Origin: Poseidonocella sp. HB161398
GTDB lineage: Bacteria; Pseudomonadota; Alphaproteobacteria; Rhodobacterales; Rhodobacteraceae
DNA: 64,000 bases
Assembly: GCF_005870025.1 (NCBI RefSeq)
Contig: NZ_VATA01000008.1
Span: 1-64,000 of the forward strand
Direction: 5' to 3'
Below the pieces are notes generated by a model that searched no databases, had not been told where the DNA came from, and worked only from the letters and a program-made list of their open reading frames with translations. A program made the translations under genes and the position numbers. Shown here piece after piece: positions 8,901 through 16,497 of this stretch. How positions within the stretch are numbered: position 1 is the stretch's first letter; every line of letters starts with the position of its first letter.

Positions 8901-11063
8901 GTCTTCCTCGATCAGGAAGCCCTGGCCCTGGTACTTGTCCTCGGGCGTGGTCAGGAAGCGCGCGCTCAGCTGGAAGTCCTCGTCGGCCACGTCCTGCATG
9001 GCGCGGGCGGCGTTGTTGGTGCCCCAGATGTCGTGATTGCCGTCGGGCGTCACCAGTTCCAGGAAGGCGTCGGTCGCATCCGCGCTGACGCCGCCCGAGA
9101 TGCCGCTCGGGCCTTCGATCGTCCAGACCGAGCTGTCGAGCGCGGCGACATTGAAATCGTCCGAGACCAGCGTGCCGGTCCCGGTCCCGGGATCCGGATC
9201 GGTCACGGTGCCGGTGACGGTCAGCGCGACCGTGGCGGTATCCGTGCTCTCGCCGTCGGTGATCGTGTAGGTGAAGCTGTCCGCGCCGGAATAGCCAGTC
9301 GTCGGCGTGTAGGTCAGCGTGCCGTCGCCATTGTCGACCACCGTGCCATGGTCCGGCTGCGTGAAGGAGACGAAGGTGATCAAGTCGCCCTCGGGATCGC
9401 TGTCATTCGCCATCAGGTCGCTGTCTATGTCGATGACCAGCGCCGTGTCCTCGTCCGTGGCAAGGCTGTCGGCCACCGCGTCCGGCGCCTGGTTCACGGC
9501 GACGAAATCGCCGTCTTCCCCGGTGATCGGATCGCCCGTCACCTCGAACCAGTCGACCTGGGCGGTATAGCCCACGGCGGCGCCGGTATTGCTGGCGAAG
9601 AGCCCGGCGCTGGTGACGGCGAGGGCCTTGGTCGTGCTGCCCGCGGTGGTCCAGCTGCTGCCGTCGGTGGAGTATTCGAAGACCCACAGATCGCCCGTCC
9701 GCGTCAGCTTCAGATAGGGCGCGCTGCCGCCGGCGATCTCGACGCGGAAGAGCTTGGTTGAATTGCCGTTCACCGTGACCGCCGCGAAGGCATAGAGCTT
9801 CGTGCCGTCGGAATAGGTGTCGAAGCGCAGCCAGTTATTCGCGTCTTCCTCGATCAGGAAGCCCTGGCCCTGGAACTTGTCCTCGGGCGTGGTCAGGAAG
9901 CGCGCGCTGAGCTGGAAGTCCTCGTCGGCCACATCCTGCATGGCGCGGGCGGCGTTGTTGGTGCCCCAGATATCGTGATTGCCGTCGGGCGTCACCAGCT
10001 CCAGGAAGGCGTCGGTCGCATCCGCGCTGACGCCGCCGGAAATCCCGCTCGGTCCTTCGATGGTCCAGACCGACGTGTCGAGCGTGGCCACGTTGAAATC
10101 GTCCGACACCATCGAGCCCGTGCCCGTCCCGGTCCCGGGATCCGGATCGGTCACGGTGCCGGTGACAGTCAGCGCGACCGTGGCGGTATCCGTGCTCTCG
10201 CCGTCCGAGATCGTGTAGGTGAAGCTGTCCGCGCCGGAATAGCCAGTCGTCGGCGTGTAGGTCAGCGTGCCGTCGCCATTATCGACCAGCGTGCCGTTGG
10301 CCGGCTGCGTGAAGGAGACGAAGGTGATCGCGTCGCCCTCGGGATCGCTGTCATTCGCCATCAGGTCGCTGTCGATGTTGATGACCAGCGCCGTGTCCTC
10401 GTCGGTGGCGAGGCTGTCGGCCACCGCATCCGGGGCGTCATTCACCACGACCAGGTCGCCGTCTTCCCCGGTGATCGGATCGCCCGTCACCTCGAACCAG
10501 TCGACCTGGGCGGTGTAGCCCACGGCCGCGCCGGTATTGCTGGCGAAGAGCCCGGCACTGGTGACGTCCAGCGACTGCGTCGTGCTGCCTGCCGTCGTCC
10601 AGCTGGTGCCGTCGGTCGAGTATTCGAAGACCCACAGGTCGCCCGTCCGCGTCAGCCGCAGATAGGGCGCCGTGCCTCCGGGGATCTCGACGCGGAAGAG
10701 CTTCGTGGAATTGCCGTCAACGGTGATCGCGGCATAGGCATAGAGCCGCGTGCCGTCCGAATAGGTATCGAAGCGCAGCCAGTTGTTCTCGTCTTCCTCG
10801 ATGAGAAACCCCTGGCCCTGGTACTTGTCTTCGGGCGTGGTCAGGAAACGGGCGCTCAGCTGGAAATCCGTGTCGTCCATGTCCTGCATGGCGCGCGCGG
10901 CGTTATTCGTGTTCCAGATGTCGTAATTGCCGTCCGGCGTCGCGAGCTCCAGATAGGCGTCGCTATCATCTGCGCCGACCGTGACCGAGGTCCCGGCGGG
11001 GCCTTCTGCGCTCCAGACAGTTCCGTCGAGCGACGTGCCATTGAAATCGTCGGAGACGATCAT
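5988..11063 (-). CDS. giant repeat protein: DUF1349-like, cadherin-like and RTX-like C-terminus (type I secreted)
   Basis: A 1691-residue acidic protein with no N-terminal signal peptide (it starts MIVSDDFNGT) and a strong AGGAGAG ribosome site 6 bases upstream. Four successive units each contain a concanavalin-like DUF1349 domain (the GFLIEEDENNWLRFDTYSDG type) followed by a tandem-95/cadherin-like Ig domain (DGTLTYTPTTGYSGADSFTY). A fifth beta-sandwich region follows at about 1240-1560. The C-terminus has short hemolysin-type calcium repeats (DDILQGEDGDDVLVG, VFVGGNGADVFVFG) and the hydrophobic end LASDFIFTDSLVA, typical of type I secretion substrates. It is probably a secreted adhesin or matrix protein; binding to the polysaccharide made next door is inference. 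No type I transporter is in the window. Confidence 0.85.
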   Translation of the reverse strand: MIVSDDFNGTSLDGTVWSAEGPAGTSVTVGADDSDAYLELATPDGNYDIWNTNNAARAMQDMDDTDFQLSARFLTTPEDKYQGQGFLIEEDENNWLRFDTYSDGTRLYAYAAITVDGNSTKLFRVEIPGGTAPYLRLTRTGDLWVFEYSTDGTSWTTAGSTTQSLDVTSAGLFASNTGAAVGYTAQVDWFEVTGDPITGEDGDLVVVNDAPDAVADSLATDEDTALVINIDSDLMANDSDPEGDAITFVSFTQPANGTLVDNGDGTLTYTPTTGYSGADSFTYTISDGESTDTATVALTVTGTVTDPDPGTGTGTGSMVSDDFNVATLDTSVWTIEGPSGISGGVSADATDAFLELVTPDGNHDIWGTNNAARAMQDVADEDFQLSARFLTTPEDKFQGQGFLIEEDANNWLRFDTYSDGTKLYAFAAVTVNGNSTKLFRVEIAGGSAPYLKLTRTGDLWVFEYSTDGSSWTTAGSTTKALAVTSAGLFASNTGAAVGYTAQVDWFEVTGDPITGEDGDFVAVNQAPDAVADSLATDEDTALVIDIDSDLMANDSDPEGDLITFVSFTQPDHGTVVDNGDGTLTYTPTTGYSGADSFTYTITDGESTDTATVALTVTGTVTDPDPGTGTGTLVSDDFNVAALDSSVWTIEGPSGISGGVSADATDAFLELVTPDGNHDIWGTNNAARAMQDVADEDFQLSARFLTTPEDKYQGQGFLIEEDANNWLRFDTYSDGTKLYAFAAVTVNGNSSSLFRVEIAGGSAPYLRLTRTGDLWVFEYSTDGTSWTTAGSTTRALEVTSAGLFASNTGAAVGYTAQVDWFEVSGDPITAEDDGFVAPNLSPEAAADTLVTEADTALVIDIDSDLLANDSDPEGVALAFVSFTQPGHGTLADNGDGTLTYTPTTGYTGADSFTYTISDGETTDTATVSIGVDVPIGDAILASDDFSSGVLEDDWTFAGTAGSASIQTDGTDSWLEITSPEGVAVDAYRAMTTPRVLQDVGEGNFDIAIHMLNEPYATYQEHGLLVLESDTRWFRFDLAYTTGKLELLVGDVNGTVRGFPYREVVLTGEVSYLRIVKDGQTYTFLYSADGETWTEAISITSDLDATQVGVFAGSAERNGEIPGFVSKIDWFETSVDPIVDEDGNITVVNDPPIAADDELAAPENEPLIIIAASDLLANDVDFESDPLTISGFTQPLHGTLVDNGDGTLTYTPETDYTGLDSFAYTVSDGEFEDTANVEITVGYTLDVWYGTTQTFGSPGEAQKWINVLGNIGGPVATLSYSLNGGAARALSVGADTRRLQDEGDFNIDLAYSELDGSSADDVITITAVMENGVVYTQDVIIEYESGSDYGVNYAIDWSTVTNIQDVVQVADGQWEVTDEGARPTQLGYDRLLVLGDSTWDNYELNITITMHDLQNEDPNGRDGGAFGIGMLWNGHTDDPVSGFQPHSGWEPGAAFTFEDKFESHSYHSFTEVLGAANFSLDEGTSYNFTVRVEQVGIYDRMYSLKVWEVGTAEPVDWTIQAVETFSLDEAPATGGLYLNAHYYDVTFGDLSVTEITGDDILQGEDGDDVLVGADAGSANPGQGEIDVFVGGNGADVFVFGDENGTYYDDGDSADAGLGDYGFVYDFESGTDLVQLHGSASDYFLTVDEAELTAGTAIWRAGLAGEEDELIGLLNGAYDISLASDFIFTDSLVA
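7345..11063 (-). repeat. four intragenic tandem units of about 0.92-0.95 kb
   Basis: Unit boundaries fall near 11063-10113, 10112-9170, 9169-8250 and 8249-7345, each starting at an SDDF motif. Units 1 to 3 are very similar, and units 2 and 3 nearly identical over long stretches of DNA, including the linker TVTDPDPGTGTGT. Unit 4 is clearly diverged (ASDDFSSG; NDPPIAADDELAAPENEP). The near identity at DNA level suggests recent duplication or gene conversion, and copy number may vary between strains. Confidence 0.85.
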
Positions 11064-11585
11064 TTCTCTCTCCTGAAAACTATGCGCCCGAGGCGGTCAA
11101 ATAAAATAAACACTCTCACCCGCAGGCCAGGTGCCCATCTTCCCCGAAAACGGAAAGACGGAAACGCAACTGCCCGATCGGCATTTCCAAACGCTGCAAT
11201 CCCGGAACGGTAGGATGTCCGGGACGGCAATGGCCTGGTCTGTCAAGCCAGTATATCTTGATGGGGGATTATGTTCGGCCCACACCCGGCTCCCCCGCCT
11301 CCTCGACTTAATACAGACTGACTTAAAAGCTGTCCATGTTACAAGAGCGAAATTTTGCCGGAGGTCGGGAACTCCATACATTCCACTTGCGGAATGGGGC
11401 TTTCTGTGCTTCTGGGGCGAGCAGTATTTCGCCTGAATGGACGAAAATCGTGCGGATGGCCACGCCCCGGATTCGGGCCGGATTTCAGCCACGGGCCGCC
11501 GAAAATGGCCGCACGAGACGGGTAAACGTAAATATTTCAATGCGCTAAGTTTTTGGCGACCTGTCGGATGGAAAGTGTTCTTCCC
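11064..11585. other. divergent intergenic region with no recognised gene
   Basis: About 0.5 kb separates the minus-strand repeat-protein gene from the plus-strand beta-helix gene. It must carry both promoters. The ribosome site AGGAGAG for the repeat protein sits at the left edge. Short open frames here are poor in expected codon bias and show no family motif. An AT-rich patch just before 11552 (AAACGTAAATATTTCAATGC) is a plausible promoter or leader, but no confident -35/-10 pair was assigned. Confidence 0.5.
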
Positions 11586-13043
11586 ATGGATACCTTTACG
11601 ATCGCAACAGTATCGTCCCGCAGCCGGGCGCAGGACGCGTCGCGGCGGGCCTCGCCGGGACGCCCTGCGCAGCGCTTGGCCGGTCCCGGTCTTTACTGCA
11701 ACCCTAAAATCAATCCGGCGGCCTGGCTTGCGGCCATCTCTCCCGCGCCGCGGCGGCGGCAGAGGCGGAGAGGGGCCGCGCTGATTCTCGCCGTGGCGGC
11801 CTTCGCGATCGCCATCTTGGCGCTGCCCGAACGGGCATCTGCCCAAGACTCCGCCTCCGGTTCGGGCAGGGTCCTCTCCACCCGGGAGCTGGGATGGAAA
11901 GCCGGATCCGATGTCGGAGAAAAGCTTGCCGCGCTTCTCGCAAACGACCTGCAGCCCGGCGACACGTTGCGGGTGGAGAAAATATACCGGATCGATGCAT
12001 CCGAATTGCAGCTTCTGCCGGGAATGACGGTTGAAGGCGTCAATGGCGGCGGGTTCGATGTCGTTTCCAGGCCCGGCGACAAAACCGCGCTTTTCATCGC
12101 TGCAGACGGGCTCACCGTGTCCAATCTGGTGATCCGGTCGTCCACCGCGCCGCAGACGGATTACCTTGGAACGAAGGCCCAGCCCGGCGAGCATTACTAC
12201 CCCAAGAGGATATTCATCCTCTTCGGCCATGAGCGCGTTTCCTTCGTGAATTCCGAATTCCAGGGAAATGTCGACATGTTCATCGATGCCCGCAACAGCC
12301 CGGACATGACCGTCGAAAACAGCTTCTTCGAGGGCGCGAACTACCAGATCAGCCTCGAGGGCCGCAGCGACGGCGCGACCATCACCGGCAGCCATTTCCG
12401 CTACGCGGTCGGCGATGCCATCCGGACCGCGACCGATGGCGGCTACGGGCCGGGCGGCATCTCGGTCAGCAGCTGCTTCTTCGAGGACGCCAACCGCGAC
12501 GGGATCGAGGCGACCGGCGGCTTCCGGGACGGGCGCATCACGGACTCGGTCTTCTTCGCCAACGGGATCGATCTGAAGGTCAGCCTGGAGGATGCCGCGG
12601 AGGACAGCCGGAAAGCGGGCATCGACGGCACCCGCATCGACGGCGTCCAGGTGATCGACGAGTCGAACGCGATCGTCATCTCGGTGCTCGACCGCCACGA
12701 TATCCTGACCGCCGGCAATGCCGAGGCGCTGATGCCGCACGACATCCGCGTGGCGAATTCGATCATCGAGAGCACGACCGGCGACGAGATGCGCGCCTTC
12801 TTGATCCGCGACGGCTATGACATCCACTGGGAGAACATGACATTCCTTGGAAATATCAAGGAGTTGCGCGTTCTCAACGAAGAGGCGCCGGAGGGCTGGA
12901 CCGCGCATGGGGTCGATGGCGCGGGGCTGGTGACCGGCACGCCGCGCTGTTCCTCGACCGAGGACCGCCGCCGCCGTCCCGGCGCCCGGCCGCAGGTGCC
13001 CTACGTGCTGCCGGATCCCGAGGCCTGCCCGCTGCGGCGCTGA
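11586..13043 (+). CDS. secreted right-handed parallel beta-helix protein
   Basis: A protein of about 485 residues. A hydrophobic segment (GAALILAVAAFAIAILALP, about residues 63-82) followed by ERASAQ looks like a signal peptide or anchor. It is preceded by an unusual arginine-rich stretch ending RRRQRRR, so the export signal is long or the true start is not the one chosen. The body has many short strands in periodic turns (ISLEGRSDGATITGSHF, GISVSSCFFEDANRDGIEAT), as in pectate-lyase-like beta-helix proteins, polysaccharide lyases and AlgG-like epimerases. No catalytic set is identified. Lying inside a polysaccharide locus, it may trim or epimerise the polymer; that is inference. Other starts are TTG 11553 and ATG 11568. 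Confidence 0.7.
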   Translation: MDTFTIATVSSRSRAQDASRRASPGRPAQRLAGPGLYCNPKINPAAWLAAISPAPRRRQRRRGAALILAVAAFAIAILALPERASAQDSASGSGRVLSTRELGWKAGSDVGEKLAALLANDLQPGDTLRVEKIYRIDASELQLLPGMTVEGVNGGGFDVVSRPGDKTALFIAADGLTVSNLVIRSSTAPQTDYLGTKAQPGEHYYPKRIFILFGHERVSFVNSEFQGNVDMFIDARNSPDMTVENSFFEGANYQISLEGRSDGATITGSHFRYAVGDAIRTATDGGYGPGGISVSSCFFEDANRDGIEATGGFRDGRITDSVFFANGIDLKVSLEDAAEDSRKAGIDGTRIDGVQVIDESNAIVISVLDRHDILTAGNAEALMPHDIRVANSIIESTTGDEMRAFLIRDGYDIHWENMTFLGNIKELRVLNEEAPEGWTAHGVDGAGLVTGTPRCSSTEDRRRRPGARPQVPYVLPDPEACPLRR

Positions 13044-13049
13044 GCGCGT

Positions 13050-13079
13050 CAGGCAGGGCCGGCCGGTCCCTGCTGCCTG
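13050..13079. terminator. imperfect hairpin between convergent genes
   Basis: CAGGCA (13050-13055) pairs with TGCCTG (13074-13079), and GGG pairs with CCC inside with a small bulge. It lies 7 bases after the beta-helix stop and before the end of the convergent glycosyltransferase gene. No clear T-run follows, so termination is a reasonable guess only. Confidence 0.45.
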
Positions 13080-13099
13080 GTCCGGGGGGCGCCGCATGG

Positions 13100-14215
13100 T
13101 CATGCCGCGGAAAGCTCGTTCAGCACCGTCCGGTAGGCGGTGATGACGAGCTTCTCGTCATAGAGGCTTTCCATCCGCGCCCGGCCCGCGCAGCCCATCG
13201 CCTGGCGGGCTTCCGGGGCGGCATCCGCGATCTGCAGCAGCGCGCGCGCCAGATCCCGGGCATCGCGCGAGGTGACGAGGTAGCCGGTCTTGCCGTCGGC
13301 CACGACATCGCGGCAGCCCGGCTCGCCGGTCGTGACCACCGGGCGCCCGCTGGCTGCGGCCTCCAGCAGCACCCGCGGCGTCCCCTCGCGATAGTAGCTG
13401 GGCAGCACCACGCAATCGGCCCCGGCGATCACCGGGCGGACATCCCGCGCCGTGCCCAGATAGCTGACCGCGCCCTCTTCCGTCCATTCGGCAAGCCGCG
13501 CCTCCGGCACCGCGGCATCGCCGGGCTTTTCCAGCGCGCCGAGGATGCGGAACTGCGCCTCGGGATAGCGCTCGCGGACGATCCGCGCCGCCTCCACGTA
13601 TTCGCCGATGCCCTTCTCCCAGAGCAGCCGGGCGATCAGCAGGAAGACCGGCGCCTGCTGCGTGCCGGGCAGGGGGGTGACGGCGAAGCGGCCGAGATCG
13701 ACGCCCGAGCCGGGCAGCAGCCGCGCCCGCTCCTCGGTCACGAGCCCCTCGCCGGTGAAGCGCGCCCGGTCCTCGGAATTCTGGAAGAACACCGCGCGGG
13801 CGCGGCCGAAGGCCAGCCGGTAGGCGCGCTGCGCCAGGATCGTCGTCGTGCTGCGCCCCGAGAAGACGGTGCCCAGCCCGGTGACATTGGGCAGGAAGGG
13901 AATGCCCATCGCCCGCGCCGCGATGCCGGAATAGAGGTTGTTCTTGATCGTGTAGCTCAGCACCGCGCCGGGGCGCACTTCGCGCAGGGTGCGCGCCACG
14001 GTCAGGAAGGTGGCGGCCTCTCGGTCCGGGCGGGTGCCGCGGCGGTCCATCGGCAGCTCGATCACCGTGCAGCCGGCCTCGCGCAGCGCGGGCGTGTAGT
14101 CGTCGACCGGGACCAGCGCGACCAGCTCGTGTCCGTCCTGCTTCAGCGCCGCGATCAGCCCGGCGCGGAAATTCGCGAGGGCAAAGGAGGTGTTGGCGGT
14201 CAGCAGGATCTTCAT
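13100..14215 (-). CDS. GT-B glycosyltransferase, PglA-like family 4
   Basis: About 371 residues. The N-terminal acceptor domain begins MKILLTANTSFALANFRAGL, and the block SYTIKNNLYSGIAA followed by PNVTGLGTVF is characteristic of PglA/WbnK-like enzymes that add the second sugar to an undecaprenyl-diphosphate-linked residue. The C-terminal nucleotide-sugar domain has LIARLLWEKGIGEYVEAA and the donor-binding YREGTPRVLLEAAASGRPVV with the EGxPRVLLEA core. ATG at 14215 overlaps the upstream stop as ATGA, which fixes the start. It is the last gene of the 13.1-25.2 kb glycosyltransferase operon. Substrate specificity is not determinable, but PglC- and PglK-like partners lie upstream. Confidence 0.87.
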   Translation of the reverse strand: MKILLTANTSFALANFRAGLIAALKQDGHELVALVPVDDYTPALREAGCTVIELPMDRRGTRPDREAATFLTVARTLREVRPGAVLSYTIKNNLYSGIAARAMGIPFLPNVTGLGTVFSGRSTTTILAQRAYRLAFGRARAVFFQNSEDRARFTGEGLVTEERARLLPGSGVDLGRFAVTPLPGTQQAPVFLLIARLLWEKGIGEYVEAARIVRERYPEAQFRILGALEKPGDAAVPEARLAEWTEEGAVSYLGTARDVRPVIAGADCVVLPSYYREGTPRVLLEAAASGRPVVTTGEPGCRDVVADGKTGYLVTSRDARDLARALLQIADAAPEARQAMGCAGRARMESLYDEKLVITAYRTVLNELSAA

Positions 14216-15336
14216 GTCCGCAGGGCTCCCAGACGGCGGAGGCCGGATTTGGCGGCGCTGCGCATGGCATTGGCCCGCGCCTCGGCGCGCAGCGACAGCG
14301 CGGCCTGCAAGTCGGCGAGCCGGTCGGGCCGCGGCCGGGGCGCGCCGGCCAGCGAGGCGAAGAGATCGCTCCATTCCGCCGCGCCGGCCTCGGGGCCGTA
14401 CTGGCGCTCGACATGGGCGCGCGCGGCGGCGCCCAGCCGCTCGCGCAGCGCCGGGTCTCCGCAGAGCGCGCGCAGCGCGGCGTGCCACGCGCCCGGCTGG
14501 GCCAGCAGCCCGGTGCGGCCATCCTCGATCGCGTCCGAGAAGGCGATGCTCGGCGAGGCGATGGTCGGCACGGCGAAGGCCGCGGCCTCGAGGTATTTCA
14601 GCTCGCTGCGCGCCCCGGCGAAATCCGAGCCGAGATCGAGCGGCGCGAGGTTGATGTCGACCTGGCCAAGCAGCGAGACGAACTCGGCATAGGGCCGGAA
14701 GGGCTCGACCCGGACGCGGTCGCCGAATTCCGCGAAGGCCGGATCGATGGCGATCTTGCCCGCGACCATCAGCCGGGTCTGCGGCAGCTCGCGCAGGATC
14801 TGCCGCAGCGCCGGCGCGATCATGGCGAAATCCGCGTCGTGATGCGCCGAGCCACTGAAATAGCCGATCGTGATCGCGCCGTCCGCGGCGGCGCTGCGCG
14901 GTGCCAGCCGCCCGGCATCTAGCACCGGGCGGGAGAGCTTGTTGCGCAGGATGCGCGTGTCCGGATGCAGGGGCGCGATCCGCGCCTGAAGCGCCCCGCC
15001 CGAGACGCTGACCGCGTCGGCAAGCTGCAGCGCCGCGACGATGGCGGGCGACAGTTCGGTCCCGGCGGGGCCGTCGAGGATGAGGTCGTCGATATCGTAG
15101 ACCACCGGCGTCTGCCGCGACCGGGCGAGGGCGACGACGCGCGTCAGGATCGGGCTCATCCGCACCCGGTGGAGCACCAGCAGCCGGCAGCGCGCGGCGG
15201 GCGCGTCGAGCAGCTGCGCGGTGGCGGCGCTCAGCCCGGCCTGCCGCAGGAAGGCGGCCGGCTGGGCGCAGCGGATTTCCGTCGTGCCGTGGCCCAGCAT
15301 CGGCCGGAAGGACAGGAACTGCACGTCCACGCTCAT
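14212..15336 (-). CDS. glycosyltransferase, GT-B fold
   Basis: A 374-residue protein starting MSVDVQFLSFRPMLGHGTTE. An internal VVYDIDDLIL block is seen in many GT4 relatives from capsule and O-antigen loci. The C-terminal part contains AGARSELKYLEAAAFAVPTI, a variant of the GT-B donor-site E-x7-E region, with EDGRTGLLA nearby. It lies 24 bases after the previous gene and overlaps the next by ATGA, so it is translationally coupled. The N-terminal Rossmann half is less conserved, and the sugar donor and acceptor are unknown. Confidence 0.78.
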   Translation of the reverse strand: MSVDVQFLSFRPMLGHGTTEIRCAQPAAFLRQAGLSAATAQLLDAPAARCRLLVLHRVRMSPILTRVVALARSRQTPVVYDIDDLILDGPAGTELSPAIVAALQLADAVSVSGGALQARIAPLHPDTRILRNKLSRPVLDAGRLAPRSAAADGAITIGYFSGSAHHDADFAMIAPALRQILRELPQTRLMVAGKIAIDPAFAEFGDRVRVEPFRPYAEFVSLLGQVDINLAPLDLGSDFAGARSELKYLEAAAFAVPTIASPSIAFSDAIEDGRTGLLAQPGAWHAALRALCGDPALRERLGAAARAHVERQYGPEAGAAEWSDLFASLAGAPRPRPDRLADLQAALSLRAEARANAMRSAAKSGLRRLGALRT

Positions 15337-15360
15337 CTCCCGGCCCTCCGCCGGCGCTGC

Positions 15361-16497
15361 TCAGGACCGGGCATCGCGATAGACCTCCCGCATCTGGCGC
15401 GCGGCCTCTGCCCAGGTGAAGCGGGCGGCGTGGGCGCGTCCCTCCGCGGCCATCTTCGCCAGGGTCTCCTCCGAGCTGCAGACCTCGACGATGGCGGCGG
15501 CCATGGCCTCGGGATCGGTGGCATCGACCAGCCGCCCGGCGGTGCCGACCACTTCGGGCAGGGCGCTGGCATCGGAGGCGACGACCGGCGTGCCGCTGGC
15601 CATGGCCTCGAGCACCGGCAGTCCGAACCCCTCGTAGAGCGACGGATGCACATAGAGCGCCGCGGCGTCATAGAGCGCGCGCAGCGCGTCGTCGCTGACG
15701 AAGCCCGGCAGGTGGACGCGGCGGCGCAGCTCCTCGTCCTCCATCTCGCGGCGGAAGTCCGGGCTGTCCCAGCCGGGCCCGCCGACCAGCACGAGGTGGT
15801 GGGGGATGTCGCGGATCGCGTGGCGCATCGCCCGGGCCAGCCCCTGGAAGTTCTTGCGCGGGCTGATCTGCCCGGCCGAGAGGATGAAGGGCGTGCCCGG
15901 CGGCGGCAGGTCGAGCCCGGTCAGCGTCTCGGGATCGGCGGGGGCGAAGAAGCGCGGCGAGACGCCTTCGAGCACCACGCGCAGGCGGTCCTCCACCCCG
16001 GGCCCGGCGCGCTCGCGCACTTCGCGCGCGGTCGATTCCGAGACGCAGACGATGGTGTGCGCCTGCTCGACCGCCTGGGCGAGGCTGCGCTCCATCACCC
16101 AGGGGCGGGTGTTGCGGAAGAACTCCGGATGGGTCAGCGGCCCGAGATCGTGCACGGTGACGACCAGCGGCCGCCGGGTGGCGACCGGATAGCCCAGCGA
16201 AACCGCATGGACGATGTCGATCCCGCCGCCGAGGCAGGTCTCGATCGAGGGGCGGTTGAGGAAGGTCCAGGCCAGCTTCGTGCCCTGGCGGCCGAGCCCG
16301 GTCATCCGCAGCCCGGTCTCGCGCTGGCGCTCCTCCAGCGCGGCGGAGGGCAGCGAGGACCAGCCCGCGACCGGCACGATCCGGTCGTCTTCCGGGCCGC
16401 CGTCGCTCTGCAGTGCGTCGAAGAGGTCGCGCGCGTAGCGGGCGAGCCCGTGGCCGTGGCTGTCTGCGAACTGGTTGGCGAAATAGGCGACGGTCAT
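15361..16497 (-). CDS. GT4 family mannosyl/rhamnosyl-type glycosyltransferase
   Basis: A 378-residue enzyme with a clear GT-B layout. The N-terminus is MTVAYFANQFADSHGHGLAR with the glycine-rich acceptor loop, a middle VTVHDLGPLTHPEFF block matches MtfB/WbdA-like GT4 enzymes, ILSAGQISPRKNFQGL opens the donor domain, and PSLYEGFGLPVLEAMASGTP carries the E-x7-E donor-site signature. The C-terminus FTWAEAARQMREVYRDA matches the usual FxW-ending helix of this family. Its ATG overlaps the upstream stop (ATGA). It probably adds a hexose or deoxyhexose to the repeat unit; which one is not visible. Confidence 0.88.
   Translation of the reverse strand: MTVAYFANQFADSHGHGLARYARDLFDALQSDGGPEDDRIVPVAGWSSLPSAALEERQRETGLRMTGLGRQGTKLAWTFLNRPSIETCLGGGIDIVHAVSLGYPVATRRPLVVTVHDLGPLTHPEFFRNTRPWVMERSLAQAVEQAHTIVCVSESTAREVRERAGPGVEDRLRVVLEGVSPRFFAPADPETLTGLDLPPPGTPFILSAGQISPRKNFQGLARAMRHAIRDIPHHLVLVGGPGWDSPDFRREMEDEELRRRVHLPGFVSDDALRALYDAAALYVHPSLYEGFGLPVLEAMASGTPVVASDASALPEVVGTAGRLVDATDPEAMAAAIVEVCSSEETLAKMAAEGRAHAARFTWAEAARQMREVYRDARS

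Noticed and set aside
5958-9761. Plus-strand open frame of 1267 residues
   Set aside because: It lies wholly antisense to the repeat protein, shows no family motif, and its length is explained by the repeated GC-rich codons of the real gene.
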